NCBI RefSeq assembly: GCF_023701745.1
Contig: NZ_JAJOZB010000001.1
Span: 8,541,001-8,605,000, forward strand
Reading direction: 5' to 3'
Length of the DNA stretch: 64,000 bases
Source of the DNA: Streptomyces sp. RKAG293
GTDB taxonomy: Bacteria; Actinomycetota; Actinomycetes; Streptomycetales; Streptomycetaceae
Of the stretch, positions 33,010 through 40,804 are shown piece after piece (the first letter of the stretch is position 1; each line of letters starts with the position of its first letter). Made by a program: the position numbers and the translations under genes. Under the pieces are notes generated by a model. That model worked only from the letters and a program-made list of their open reading frames with translations. It did not search any database and was not told the origin of the DNA.

Positions 33010-33060
33010 TCAGCGCGCCGGGACGTTCTCCGGCGTCGTCGTCATAGCAGCGCGCTTCAT
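33010..33060 (-). CDS. Threonine-rich leader peptide of the thrS-like gene
   Basis: 16 codons, MKRAAMTTTPENVPAR, from ATG 33060; an internal ATG at 33045 gives MTTTPENVPAR. Three consecutive Thr codons (ACG, 33042-33034) sit just before the first arm of a hairpin CGCCGG (33035-33030) / CCGGCG (33021-33016). A TAGCGT hexamer at 33073-33068 lies 7 nt before ATG 33060, which fits a -10 box with leaderless translation. Expected role: stalling at Thr codons when charged tRNA-Thr is low frees the second arm to pair with the terminator arm and allows read-through into the synthetase. Confidence 0.65.
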   Translation of the reverse strand: MKRAAMTTTPENVPAR

Positions 33061-33067
33061 GGAATCC

Positions 33068-33073
33068 ACGCTA
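33068..33073 (-). promoter_or_regulatory. Putative -10 box of the thrS-like leader transcript
   Basis: TAGCGT on the minus strand, spaced 7 nt from the leader ATG. It agrees with the TAGNNT type of streptomycete vegetative promoters. No convincing -35 was seen. Confidence 0.45.
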
Positions 33074-33153
33074 GCAGAGGCGCTGCCCACATCGCAGGCC
33101 CATTTCCCGCTGGTGCCCAGGGCTCTCACGAACCCTGAGCTCAACCCTTCGGG

Positions 33154-33648
33154 CTACTTCGCCGCGTCGAGAGCAGCGCGCCACACCGGGCTGTCGACGT
33201 AGTGGTTGTCGTACTGCTCGGAGGAGTCCTTGATCTCCTGCGGGCTCGCCTCACCGCGCATCACCCGGCCGAGCAGCCGCAGGTAGTCGAAGCGCGGCAT
33301 ACCCGGCGTGAACACGAACAGCACGTCGGCTTCGGCGCCGGGGGCCGCCGCGAAGGCGTGCGGGGTGTGCGGCGGCACGAGGAGAAAGTCGCCCTCGTCC
33401 AGTATCTTCACCTCGTCGTCGACGAGCACCTGAAGGGAGCCGCCGATGACGAAGAAGAGCTCCGAGGCCCGCGTGTGAAAATGGGCCGGAGCACCCACCG
33501 CGCCCTTCGCGAACTGCGAGCGGTAACTCGTCAGCGAGCTGCCGTCGGTACCGCAGTCGGCGAGGAGGGTCATGACGCTGCTCGGGTCACTGGTGGTCTC
33601 AGCGGTGGCGGCGCGCGTCAGAACCGGCGTCAGTGTGGTGGCGTTCAT
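33154..33648 (-). CDS. Cupin-domain protein
   Basis: 164 residues from ATG 33648, supported by AGGGAGT upstream. The central cupin_2 barrel (about 45-110) has the first metal-binding motif HFHTRASELFFVIGG, with two His and one Glu, and the second motif LLVPPHTPHAFAAAP. The C-terminal 45 residues (FDYLRLLGRVMRGEASPQEI) are helical. Single-domain cupins of this type in streptomycetes are uncharacterised and include small-molecule dioxygenases and isomerases. A 9-bp inverted repeat flanks its upstream region, so it may be regulated by a repressor. Confidence 0.82.
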   Translation of the reverse strand: MNATTLTPVLTRAATAETTSDPSSVMTLLADCGTDGSSLTSYRSQFAKGAVGAPAHFHTRASELFFVIGGSLQVLVDDEVKILDEGDFLLVPPHTPHAFAAAPGAEADVLFVFTPGMPRFDYLRLLGRVMRGEASPQEIKDSSEQYDNHYVDSPVWRAALDAAK

Positions 33649-33649
33649 G

Positions 33650-33708
33650 GTGGTACTCCCTGCTCCGGGCAGTGGCCGCGGGTTGTTCCGTGGCTTGGTG
33701 AGTACCAC
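33650..33708. promoter_or_regulatory. 9-bp inverted repeat upstream of the cupin gene
   Basis: GTGGTACTC (33650-33658) and GAGTACCAC (33700-33708) are perfect inverted copies 41 bp apart, the first just before the start codon. TAGAGT lies directly upstream of the distal copy as a possible -10. They could be paired operators or a 5' untranslated stem. Confidence 0.45.
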
Positions 33709-33900
33709 TCTAGTTAGCCAAGAGACCTGCTGTCGGGTGCATTTCCGCTCCGGAAAGATGGGTCAATTCACGAGCCTGAATCGGATGTGAAGTGTCCGGC
33801 GACGCGACACCGCGGTGCGTGCGATGAGTTCCGGGCCGTGGCAGCGTCTACCGTTGTGGCGGCTCGATACGCGCGTCGCCTGGCTGGGTGAGGACTGACG

Positions 33901-34608
33901 ATGGCGACCTATGTGCTGATTCCCGGTGCGGGATCCGACTCCTGGTACTGGCACCGGGTGGCGCCGCTGCTGCGGGCGCGGGGGCACGACGTGGTGACGC
34001 CGGATCTGCCGTGCGCGGACGAGACGGCCGGGCTGGCGGAGTACACCGAGGTGGTCGTGGAAGCCATCGGCGACCGCAAGGGCCTGGTGCTGGTGGCGCA
34101 GTCGATGGGTGGTTTCACGGCCCCGCTGGTCTGTGCGCGGGTTCCGGTGGAGCTGATGGTGCTGGTGGCCGCCATGGTTCCTGCGCCGGGGGAGTCGCCG
34201 GGGGACTGGTGGGCCAATACCGGTCAGCCCGGGGCCAGACGGGAGCTGGATGTGCGGGAGGGACGTGACCCGGATGCCGAGTTCGATCCGGGCGTCACGT
34301 TCCTGCACGACGTTCCCGAGGACGTGGCCGCCGCACTGATGGCGCGGCCGGTGCTCGACCAGGCCGAGGCGCCCTTCCGTAAACCCTGGCCGCTGCCGAG
34401 CTGGCCGCAGGTGCCGACGAAGTTCCTGCTCTGCCGACAGGACCGGTTCTTCCCGGCCGACTTCCAGCGCCGCGTCGTCCGGGAACGGCTGGGCTTCACC
34501 CCGGACGAGATGGACGGCGGCCACCTCCCGGCGCTGGCCCGTCCGCAGGAACTGGTCGAACATCTGGAGGCCTACCGGATCTGCAACCATGCCGAGTACG
34601 GCAGTTGA
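33901..34608 (+). CDS. Alpha/beta hydrolase
   Basis: 235 residues from ATG 33901 (GAGGACTG upstream). The fold starts with YVLIPGAGSDSWYWHRVAPL; the nucleophile is S68 in VAQSMGG, and a late His sits in MDGGHLPALARPQEL. An acid is likely in LLCRQDRFFP. This pattern is that of EstC/methylesterase or haloperoxidase-like small-molecule esterases. The substrate is unknown. Transcribed alone and ended by a hairpin; no regulator is obviously linked. Confidence 0.85.
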   Translation: MATYVLIPGAGSDSWYWHRVAPLLRARGHDVVTPDLPCADETAGLAEYTEVVVEAIGDRKGLVLVAQSMGGFTAPLVCARVPVELMVLVAAMVPAPGESPGDWWANTGQPGARRELDVREGRDPDAEFDPGVTFLHDVPEDVAAALMARPVLDQAEAPFRKPWPLPSWPQVPTKFLLCRQDRFFPADFQRRVVRERLGFTPDEMDGGHLPALARPQELVEHLEAYRICNHAEYGS

Positions 34609-34621
34609 GTCCGGCGCGCGA

Positions 34622-34661
34622 CGGCAGGACCACCGCTTCGCGGGAAGGGGCGGTCCTGCCG
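34622..34661. terminator. Hairpin terminator after the alpha/beta hydrolase gene
   Basis: CGGCAGGACC (34622-34631) pairs with GGTCCTGCCG (34652-34661) as a perfect 10-bp stem, between the hydrolase and the convergent amine oxidase. Confidence 0.75.
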
Positions 34662-34701
34662 GGCCCTGATGCGGTGTGGTCAGCTCAGGAGTTCCACGGG
34701 C

Positions 34702-36297
34702 TCAGATCTGTGTCGTGATCTCGCTCGCAGCACGTTCGCCGGAGGCCACCGCGGCGTTCAGCGTGGAGTTTTCGACGTCGGTGTGCTCGCCGGCGAAGTG
34801 GATCCGCCCCTCCTGGATGCCCTCGTAGCCGGCGAACGAGGTGTACTGGCCGACCTTGTAGTAGTGATAGGCGCCGAGATGCCAGGGGTCGAGGGACCAG
34901 TGGTCCTCGTAGGCCTTGCCGGTGTAGGCCGCTGTGGTGCCCGGGTAGAGGTGCTCGATCTGGCCGAGGAACCAGTTCACGTCCGCGGCGGGGGCGGGCC
35001 CGTGCGCCGCGCCCGTGAGCGTGTTGCGGGCGGTGCTTCCGCCGGGGAAGTTGACGAGCAGGGCCGGGGAGCCCTTGGGTCCTTGGGCGACCGAGCCGTC
35101 CCAGGCTGTCTGGTAGCCGAGCGGGCCGGTGTTGGTGATGCCGTTGTACCCGGCTCTGGGCCAGGTCTTGGACGCGAGTTGGGTGACGAGCTTGGCGTTC
35201 TGGCCCATGCCCTGCTGCTGGATCGCCGTTCGCTTCAGCGCGGACAGGCCCGCCTTGGAGAGGTCGACCTTGCGCAGCGTGCTGAAGGGCAGCGCCAGCA
35301 CCACATGGTCGGCGGGAACGGAGACGGTGCTTCCGGAGTGGTTGAACGTGCAGGTGTAGCTGCCGTCGCCGTTGCGGCACAGCGCGACGAGTTCGTACCC
35401 CTGCTTGATGCTCCCGGCCGGGAGCTGTCCTGCCATGCCGCTGACGAGTTGGTCGTTGCCACCGACCAGGTGGTACTTCTCGTCGAAGCCGCCGCCGTCG
35501 AAGACGGAGGAGCCGCCCAGGAAACCGATCATGCCCAGCGCGGAGGCCTCGGAGGGTTCGCCGCCCGACTGCAGTTGCAGGGACTGGATCAGCTGGCCGA
35601 GCCGGGAGCCGGGGGCGAGGCCGATCTCGTCGAGGTAGTCCAGGCAGGAGAGTTGGTCGAGGCGGTGCGCCTCAGGGGTGCAGCTGTTGTAGCGGGGCGT
35701 TCCCGCCGCGGCGTACGAGGCGCTGAAGGCGTTGTAGACGTCGCCGTCCCAGTCGCTCTGTTGCTGGTCGCCGGTGTAGGTGCTGTTGTTGATCCGGGCG
35801 ACGTAGTCACCGGTGTCCAGCGCACCGCCGTTCGCGTACTCGCGTTTGAGGCCCAGGTTCGCGGCGAGCTTGAGGATCGCCGTGTCGGTCGAGCTGATGA
35901 AGGCCCCGCCGTGCTCGCTGACCTGGCCGTTGTCGAAGAAGCCGCGCAGGGACCAGCAGCGGCCGCCGAGGTGGGTGGTGTCCGCCTCGTACACGGTCGC
36001 GGCGACCGGCCTGGCACGGTTCCACAGCTGGTGCGCGCAGCGGAGGCCGGCGAGGCCCGCGCCGACGACCACCACGCGGGGCGCGGTGACCGCCGCCGCC
36101 CGCGACGGGGTGAGCAGCCCGGCGGGGAGGGCGGCGGCCAGTGCGCCCGCGGTGCCGATGACCCGGCGGCGGCTGACCACTCGGTCTGCCACGCGACCGG
36201 CGTTGTCGGACAGGGCGCCTGACGGGACGTCGGACGGCGTCTTGGCCGGGTGGATCAGGACCGGGGATGAGCGCGGAGCGGCTGGTTCCTGGTGCAT
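34702..36297 (-). CDS. Tat-exported flavin monoamine / L-amino-acid oxidase
   Basis: 531 residues from ATG 36297 (AGAGGGA upstream). A twin-arginine signal (SRRRVIGTAGALAAALPAG, R43-R45) precedes the FAD-binding Rossmann motif VVVVGAGLAGLRCAHQL (78-90) and the second flavin contact TTHLGGRCWSL. The C-terminal GYEGIQEGRIHFAGEHTD is the usual last FAD-binding segment of the family. It should oxidatively deaminate an amine or L-amino acid to an imine with release of hydrogen peroxide, outside the membrane after folding with FAD. The promoter side carries a palindromic operator also found beside the tetR gene, which links it to the amidohydrolase/ABC cluster. Confidence 0.87.
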   Translation of the reverse strand: MHQEPAAPRSSPVLIHPAKTPSDVPSGALSDNAGRVADRVVSRRRVIGTAGALAAALPAGLLTPSRAAAVTAPRVVVVGAGLAGLRCAHQLWNRARPVAATVYEADTTHLGGRCWSLRGFFDNGQVSEHGGAFISSTDTAILKLAANLGLKREYANGGALDTGDYVARINNSTYTGDQQQSDWDGDVYNAFSASYAAAGTPRYNSCTPEAHRLDQLSCLDYLDEIGLAPGSRLGQLIQSLQLQSGGEPSEASALGMIGFLGGSSVFDGGGFDEKYHLVGGNDQLVSGMAGQLPAGSIKQGYELVALCRNGDGSYTCTFNHSGSTVSVPADHVVLALPFSTLRKVDLSKAGLSALKRTAIQQQGMGQNAKLVTQLASKTWPRAGYNGITNTGPLGYQTAWDGSVAQGPKGSPALLVNFPGGSTARNTLTGAAHGPAPAADVNWFLGQIEHLYPGTTAAYTGKAYEDHWSLDPWHLGAYHYYKVGQYTSFAGYEGIQEGRIHFAGEHTDVENSTLNAAVASGERAASEITTQI

Positions 36298-36410
36298 TGA
36301 ATCCCTCTTCCCGGGGTCGGGGTGGCTGACGGTAGGTCAGCCAGGCTCGGGCGGCGGGGTGGAACCCGCCGCGGGTATCCGAGTTGAGGGGGAGTGAAGC
36401 GCTGGCGCAT

Positions 36411-36437
36411 CAGTGTTGTCAACAGTGTTGCGCCAAC
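36411..36437. promoter_or_regulatory. TetR-type operator upstream of the amine oxidase gene
   Basis: Contains CAGTGTTGTCAACAGTGTTG with the palindromic core TGTTGTCAACA (36414-36424) and an overlapping GTTGCGCCAAC. The same words occur at 37204-37232. It lies about 115 bp upstream of the oxidase start, on the 3' side of the tetR gene. Confidence 0.6.
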
Positions 36438-36470
36438 GCGGCAATGCCATGGGGTGGGCCGGTGGGGGTG

Positions 36471-37169
36471 TCATGCCCCGCGAACGGCCTCGGCCTTCCG
36501 TTCGATCGCGGCGATCAGCGACTCGACCCTGGCCTCGAAGATCTGGTCATCCGTCACTTCGGCCAGCTGGGAGCTGAGTTGGGTGATGTGGGGGAACGCG
36601 GTGGCGTCGACCCGCCGGTACTCGCGGTTCCACGAGGACTCGTCACCGGCCCGTACATCCGGGTCGAACAGCAGATAGGCGGCGCGCTGGCCGACGTGGG
36701 CCAGCAGTGAGTCGCCGACCATCCGGTAGTGGACGGCCGCGTCCTGGCCCGAGAGCCCTGCCTCCATGACGGCTCCGAGGATGAGCTCGACGATCCGGAA
36801 CTCGTTGGTGCGCCGGGTGGTGCGGCTGGCCATGGCGGACGCGACCGCCGGGTACTTGAGTGCGACCCGCAGGGAGCCGGCGGCCAGAGCGCGCAGCCGT
36901 CCCTTCCAGTCGAGGCCGCCGGGGATGCCGTCGAGCACCTCGCCCAGGGTCCGGTCGGCGACGGACAGCAGCAGCTCGTCCTTGTCGCGGAAGTGCCGGT
37001 AGATCGCGGTCGGGTCGGCGCTCAGCTCCTCGCCGAGGCGGCGGACCGTGAAGGCGTCGGCACTGCCGCGAGCCGCGATGCGCAGGCTCGCTTCGATGAT
37101 CGCGTCGGGTGACAACTGCGCGCCGGCGCGCTTCGTCCGGGCGGGGGTGGCGGCGTGTGGGTTCGGCAT
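36471..37169 (-). CDS. TetR-family transcriptional regulator
   Basis: 232 residues. The N-terminal HTH spans about 20-68 (LSPDAIIEASLRIAARGSADAFTVRRLGEELSADPTAIYRHFRDKDELL). A C-terminal ligand domain of the TetR_C type follows (EVLDGIPGGLDWKGRLRALAAG and on). It starts at ATG 37169, 9 nt after a TAGACT -10-like hexamer (37184-37179), so its transcript has a very short leader. A large palindromic operator overlaps its -35 region. It probably represses itself, the divergent amidohydrolase/ABC operon and the downstream amine oxidase; ligand unknown. Confidence 0.87.
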   Translation of the reverse strand: MPNPHAATPARTKRAGAQLSPDAIIEASLRIAARGSADAFTVRRLGEELSADPTAIYRHFRDKDELLLSVADRTLGEVLDGIPGGLDWKGRLRALAAGSLRVALKYPAVASAMASRTTRRTNEFRIVELILGAVMEAGLSGQDAAVHYRMVGDSLLAHVGQRAAYLLFDPDVRAGDESSWNREYRRVDATAFPHITQLSSQLAEVTDDQIFEARVESLIAAIERKAEAVRGA

Positions 37170-37203
37170 GGTGCGGCCAGTCTAACGACGTCCGGACGAA
37201 TGC

Positions 37204-37232
37204 GCGCAACACCGTTGACAACAGTGTTGCGC
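37204..37232. promoter_or_regulatory. Palindromic TetR operator in the tetR / amidohydrolase divergent promoter
   Basis: GCGCAACAC (37204-37212) and GTGTTGCGC (37224-37232) are perfect inverted arms around a GTTGACAAC core, a 29-bp palindrome. It sits between tetR (start 37169, minus) and the amidohydrolase (37299, plus), the usual place for TetR autoregulation. Confidence 0.75.
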
Positions 37233-37298
37233 TGCCGTTCACTCCTCCTCAACACACACGCAGTGCGGGCTTGGCCCGCCGAGCCGGAGGGTACGTCG

Positions 37299-39026
37299 AT
37301 GGGGAACACCAGGCAGCGGGCCGACACCGTCTTCGTGGGGGGCCGGGTTTTCACCGGGACCACGCCGGCGCCGATCGATGCCGCTGTCGCGGTCGGGGGC
37401 GGCCGGATCCTGGCCGTCGCCGACGAGGCCTTGGTCCGCGCCCTGGCCGACGGGGACACCGAGGTCGTCGATCTCGCGGGCGGCCTGCTCGTCCCCGGTT
37501 TCCAGGACGCGCACATGCACCCGGCGGTGGCCGGGGTCCAGATGCTGCGCTGCGACCTGTCCGAGGAGCGCTCCGTCGAGGGGTACCTGGCGGTGGTCGC
37601 CGAGTACGCGAAGGCGAACCCGGACGCTGCCTGGATATCCGGCGGCGGCTGGTCCATGGACATCTTCCCCGGCGGCACTCCCACCCGCGAGATGCTGGAC
37701 GCGGTCGTGCCGGACCGGCCGGTACTGCTCAGCAACCGGGACGGCCACGGGGCCTGGGTCAACTCGCTCGCGCTGCGGCTGGCCGGTGTCGACCGCGACA
37801 CCCCCGACCCGGTGGACGGCCGGATCGAGCGGGAGCCCGACGGCACGCCGGCCGGCACCCTTCAGGAGGGTGCCGTGGGCCTGGTCGGCGCGCATCTGCC
37901 GGTCGCGACACCGGACGAGGCGCTCGCCGGGCTGCTGGTGGCGCAGGAGTACCTGTTCTCCCTCGGGGTGACCACCTGGCAGGACGCCATGATCGGCGTC
38001 TTCCCCGGCAACCCGGACAACTTCGACGTCTATGTGCGGGCGGCCCGCGAAGAGTCGCTTCAGGCGAGGGTGGTCGGTGCCCTGTGGTGGGACCGCGAGC
38101 GCGGTCTCGAGCAGCTTCCCGAGCTCGAGGAACGCAGGCGAACCGGCCAGGTCGGGCGGTTCAACGCGACCACCGTGAAGATCATGCAGGACGGCATCGC
38201 GGAGAACTTCACCGCGGGCCTGCTGGAGCCCTACCTCGACCACTGCGGCTGCGCCACGGACAACTCCGGTCTCAGTTTCGTCGATCCTCAGCTGCTGTCC
38301 GACGCCGTGCGGGTGCTCGACGAGGCGGGCTTCCAGATCCACTTCCACGCGCTGGGGGACCGCGCCGTCCGTGAGGCGCTCGACGCGCTGGCCGGCGCCA
38401 AAGCGGCCAACGGGACCAACGACAACCGCCACCATCTGGCTCATCTGCAGCTGATCCACCCCGACGACCTGGGGCGTTTCGCCGAGCTGGGGGCCGCCGC
38501 GAACATCCAGGCACTGTGGGCGGCGCACGAGCCGCAGATGGACGAGCTGACGATCCCCTTCCTCGGATCGGAGCGGGCGGCCCTGCAGTACCCGTTCGGG
38601 GACCTGCAGCGGGCCGGCGCCCGGCTGGTCGCCGGCAGCGACTGGTCGGTGAGCAGCCCCAACCCGCTGTGGGGCATCCATGTCGCGGTCAACCGGACGG
38701 TGCCCGCCGAAGCCCCCAACGCGCCGCAGGCGCATGACACCGCAGAAGACGTCCACAGCTCCGACGCTTCGGTCGCGCAGGAGCCCGGCAAGCCGTTCTA
38801 CCCGGAGCAGGCACTGACGCTCGCCCAGGCCCTGACCGCCTACACCGCGGGCAGCGCCTGGGTGAACCACCTCGACGACGTCACCGGGACGGTCGAGGTG
38901 GGCAAGTACGCCGACCTCGTGGTGCTGGACCGGGATCCCTTCGAGCGGCCCGCCCTGGAGATCGCCGACACCCGGGTGCTGCGGACGTACATCGACGGGC
39001 GGCTCGTCTTCGCCGCGACCGGCTGA
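37299..39026 (+). CDS. YtcJ-type metal-dependent amidohydrolase
   Basis: 575 residues from ATG 37299, with GGAGGG 8 nt upstream. Amidohydrolase superfamily TIM barrel: metal ligands H72 and H74 in FQDAHMHP, later HFHALGDRA and HHLAHLQLIHP, and the catalytic Asp in VAGSDWSV. The small beta-sandwich is formed from both ends (ADTVFVGGRVFTG; KYADLVVLDRDPFE). YtcJ-like enzymes hydrolyse N-substituted amides or formamides. It is the first gene of the operon with a peptide-type ABC importer, so the substrate is probably an imported N-acyl compound. Control by the adjacent TetR is inferred from the operator. Confidence 0.88.
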   Translation: MGNTRQRADTVFVGGRVFTGTTPAPIDAAVAVGGGRILAVADEALVRALADGDTEVVDLAGGLLVPGFQDAHMHPAVAGVQMLRCDLSEERSVEGYLAVVAEYAKANPDAAWISGGGWSMDIFPGGTPTREMLDAVVPDRPVLLSNRDGHGAWVNSLALRLAGVDRDTPDPVDGRIEREPDGTPAGTLQEGAVGLVGAHLPVATPDEALAGLLVAQEYLFSLGVTTWQDAMIGVFPGNPDNFDVYVRAAREESLQARVVGALWWDRERGLEQLPELEERRRTGQVGRFNATTVKIMQDGIAENFTAGLLEPYLDHCGCATDNSGLSFVDPQLLSDAVRVLDEAGFQIHFHALGDRAVREALDALAGAKAANGTNDNRHHLAHLQLIHPDDLGRFAELGAAANIQALWAAHEPQMDELTIPFLGSERAALQYPFGDLQRAGARLVAGSDWSVSSPNPLWGIHVAVNRTVPAEAPNAPQAHDTAEDVHSSDASVAQEPGKPFYPEQALTLAQALTAYTAGSAWVNHLDDVTGTVEVGKYADLVVLDRDPFERPALEIADTRVLRTYIDGRLVFAATG

Positions 39027-39106
39027 GCTGCGCCGCCCGCACGCCGAAGCCGTTCCCACGCTGTTCCCACGCGCACCCTCAGGCGCACCACTCACGGAGG
39101 AACACC

Positions 39107-40804
39107 ATGCCAGCAGCCTGTCCGAGCCCTGTCCGGCGACCTGACCGGCGATCCGCCCGGCGCCCGGTACGCCGCACCCTGACCGCCGCCGTAGCCGCGG
39201 CCGCCGCACTCGCCCTCACCACCCTGAGCGCCTGCAGCGGCACGGCCCACCCGAAGGCCGGGACCGCCGACGCCGCGTACCGGCTCACCGCGAAGACCCC
39301 TGCCGCCGCGGGCCCGGTCAACTCGTTCACCTGGTCGCTCTTCGCCGAGCCGACCTCGATCGACTACGCCTACTCCTTCGACTACCCGCCGAACCAGATC
39401 CTCGCCAACGTCTGCGAGAGCCTGCTGCGCTGGAACCCGGACCTGACGACCTCACCCGGCCTGGCGACGTCCTACACCCACCCCACACCGACCAGCTGGG
39501 TGTACCAGATCCGGTCCGGTGTGCGCTTCCACGACGGTACGACCCTCACCGCCGACGACGTCGTCGCCTCGCTGCGCCGCAACCTCGACCCCGAGGTGGC
39601 CAGCAACTGGGCCTACCCGTTCCGCAATGTGAAGTCGATCGACCGGACCGGACCGTCGCAGGTCACCGTCAGCCTCAAGTCACCGGACTCGACGTTCAAC
39701 AAGTACCTCGCCGCGAGCCCCGGCACGGTGGAGTCCGCGGCCACCCTGAAGAAGGACGGCAAGGACTACGGCAACCCGGCGAAGGGTGTGAACTGCACCG
39801 GCCCCTTCTCGTTCGGGTCCTGGACCTCGGGCCAGTCACTGGTGCTCAAGCGCTTCGACGGGTACTGGGACGCCAAGCTCAAGGCCAAGGCCGGCGAGGT
39901 CAAGTTCGTCTTCCTGTCCGACCCGACGACACGCGTCAACGCCTTCCAGACCGGGGAGGTCGACGGCGGCTGGATGGTCCCGCCGCACGCCTACGCCCAG
40001 TTGAAGGCGAGCCAGGCGGGCACGCTGTACTTCGGCCGGAACACCACGGTCGCCTCCGAGATCGTCAACAACCTCAAGGGGCCGCTGGGCGACGCCCGGG
40101 TACGGCAGGCCCTGCTGATGGCCATCGACCGCAAGGGCATCGTCAAGGCGGGCGCGGGCGGCGTCGCCGATGTCGCGGACTCACTGGTCAGCTCGAACAC
40201 CTGGAGCGGTACGCCCGACTCCACCGTCAAGGGACTGCTCAAGGCGCTGCCGAGCTATCCCTACGACCCGGTGAAGGCCAAGGCGCTGGCCGCCCGGGCC
40301 GGAGTGACCGGGCAGAAGGTCGTGATCGCCAGCAGCCCGCTGGACTCCCAGACCACCATCATCACCCAGGCCGTCGCGCAGGCGGCCAAGGCCATCGGGC
40401 TGAACCCGCAGATCGACACCATCTCCGCCGACAAGTACACGGCGCTGTTCACCGACGCCGCCGCCCGCAAGGGCATCGATCTCTTCCTCACCTTCTGGTA
40501 CACGTCCATCACCGACCCGCTGGACATGTACGGCTCGCTGCAGACCGGCGCGTTCAGCAACTACGGCAACTGGTCGAACCCGCAGTTCGACGCGGCCATC
40601 GACGCGGCCACCGTCGCCCAGGACCCGGCGGCCGTGGCCGCCGCGACCGGGAAGGCGCAGCAGACGGCCATGGAGCAACTGCCCTGGCTGCCGCTGTACA
40701 CCGAACCGGTGAGCGTCTTCCTCGGCAAGCGGATCACCGGGGTCCAGCCGTCCATCGCCTACCTGTACTACCCGTGGGCCGCCGAGATCGGAGCCCGCGG
40801 ATGA
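39107..40804 (+). CDS. ABC transporter substrate-binding lipoprotein, family 5 (peptide/nickel type)
   Basis: 565 residues from ATG 39107 (GGAGGAA upstream). Signal peptide with lipobox LSAC, lipidated C43. The SBP_bac_5 domain fills the rest: ANVCESLLRWNPDL, WVYQIRSGVRFHDGTTLTADDVVASLRR and TGPFSFGSWTSGQSLVL are family signatures. It captures an oligopeptide-like or amide ligand outside the membrane and passes it to the two permeases that follow. Its stop overlaps the first permease start (ATGA). Confidence 0.92.
   Translation: MPAACPSPVRRPDRRSARRPVRRTLTAAVAAAAALALTTLSACSGTAHPKAGTADAAYRLTAKTPAAAGPVNSFTWSLFAEPTSIDYAYSFDYPPNQILANVCESLLRWNPDLTTSPGLATSYTHPTPTSWVYQIRSGVRFHDGTTLTADDVVASLRRNLDPEVASNWAYPFRNVKSIDRTGPSQVTVSLKSPDSTFNKYLAASPGTVESAATLKKDGKDYGNPAKGVNCTGPFSFGSWTSGQSLVLKRFDGYWDAKLKAKAGEVKFVFLSDPTTRVNAFQTGEVDGGWMVPPHAYAQLKASQAGTLYFGRNTTVASEIVNNLKGPLGDARVRQALLMAIDRKGIVKAGAGGVADVADSLVSSNTWSGTPDSTVKGLLKALPSYPYDPVKAKALAARAGVTGQKVVIASSPLDSQTTIITQAVAQAAKAIGLNPQIDTISADKYTALFTDAAARKGIDLFLTFWYTSITDPLDMYGSLQTGAFSNYGNWSNPQFDAAIDAATVAQDPAAVAAATGKAQQTAMEQLPWLPLYTEPVSVFLGKRITGVQPSIAYLYYPWAAEIGARG

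Noticed and set aside
34669..36222. A 517-codon plus-strand frame opposite the amine oxidase
   Set aside because: Antisense shadow; the minus strand carries the Tat signal, FAD motif and full domain.
39052..39072. Direct repeat GTTCCCACGC before the substrate-binding protein gene
   Set aside because: Two short copies in an 80-bp intra-operon gap; too little to call a site.
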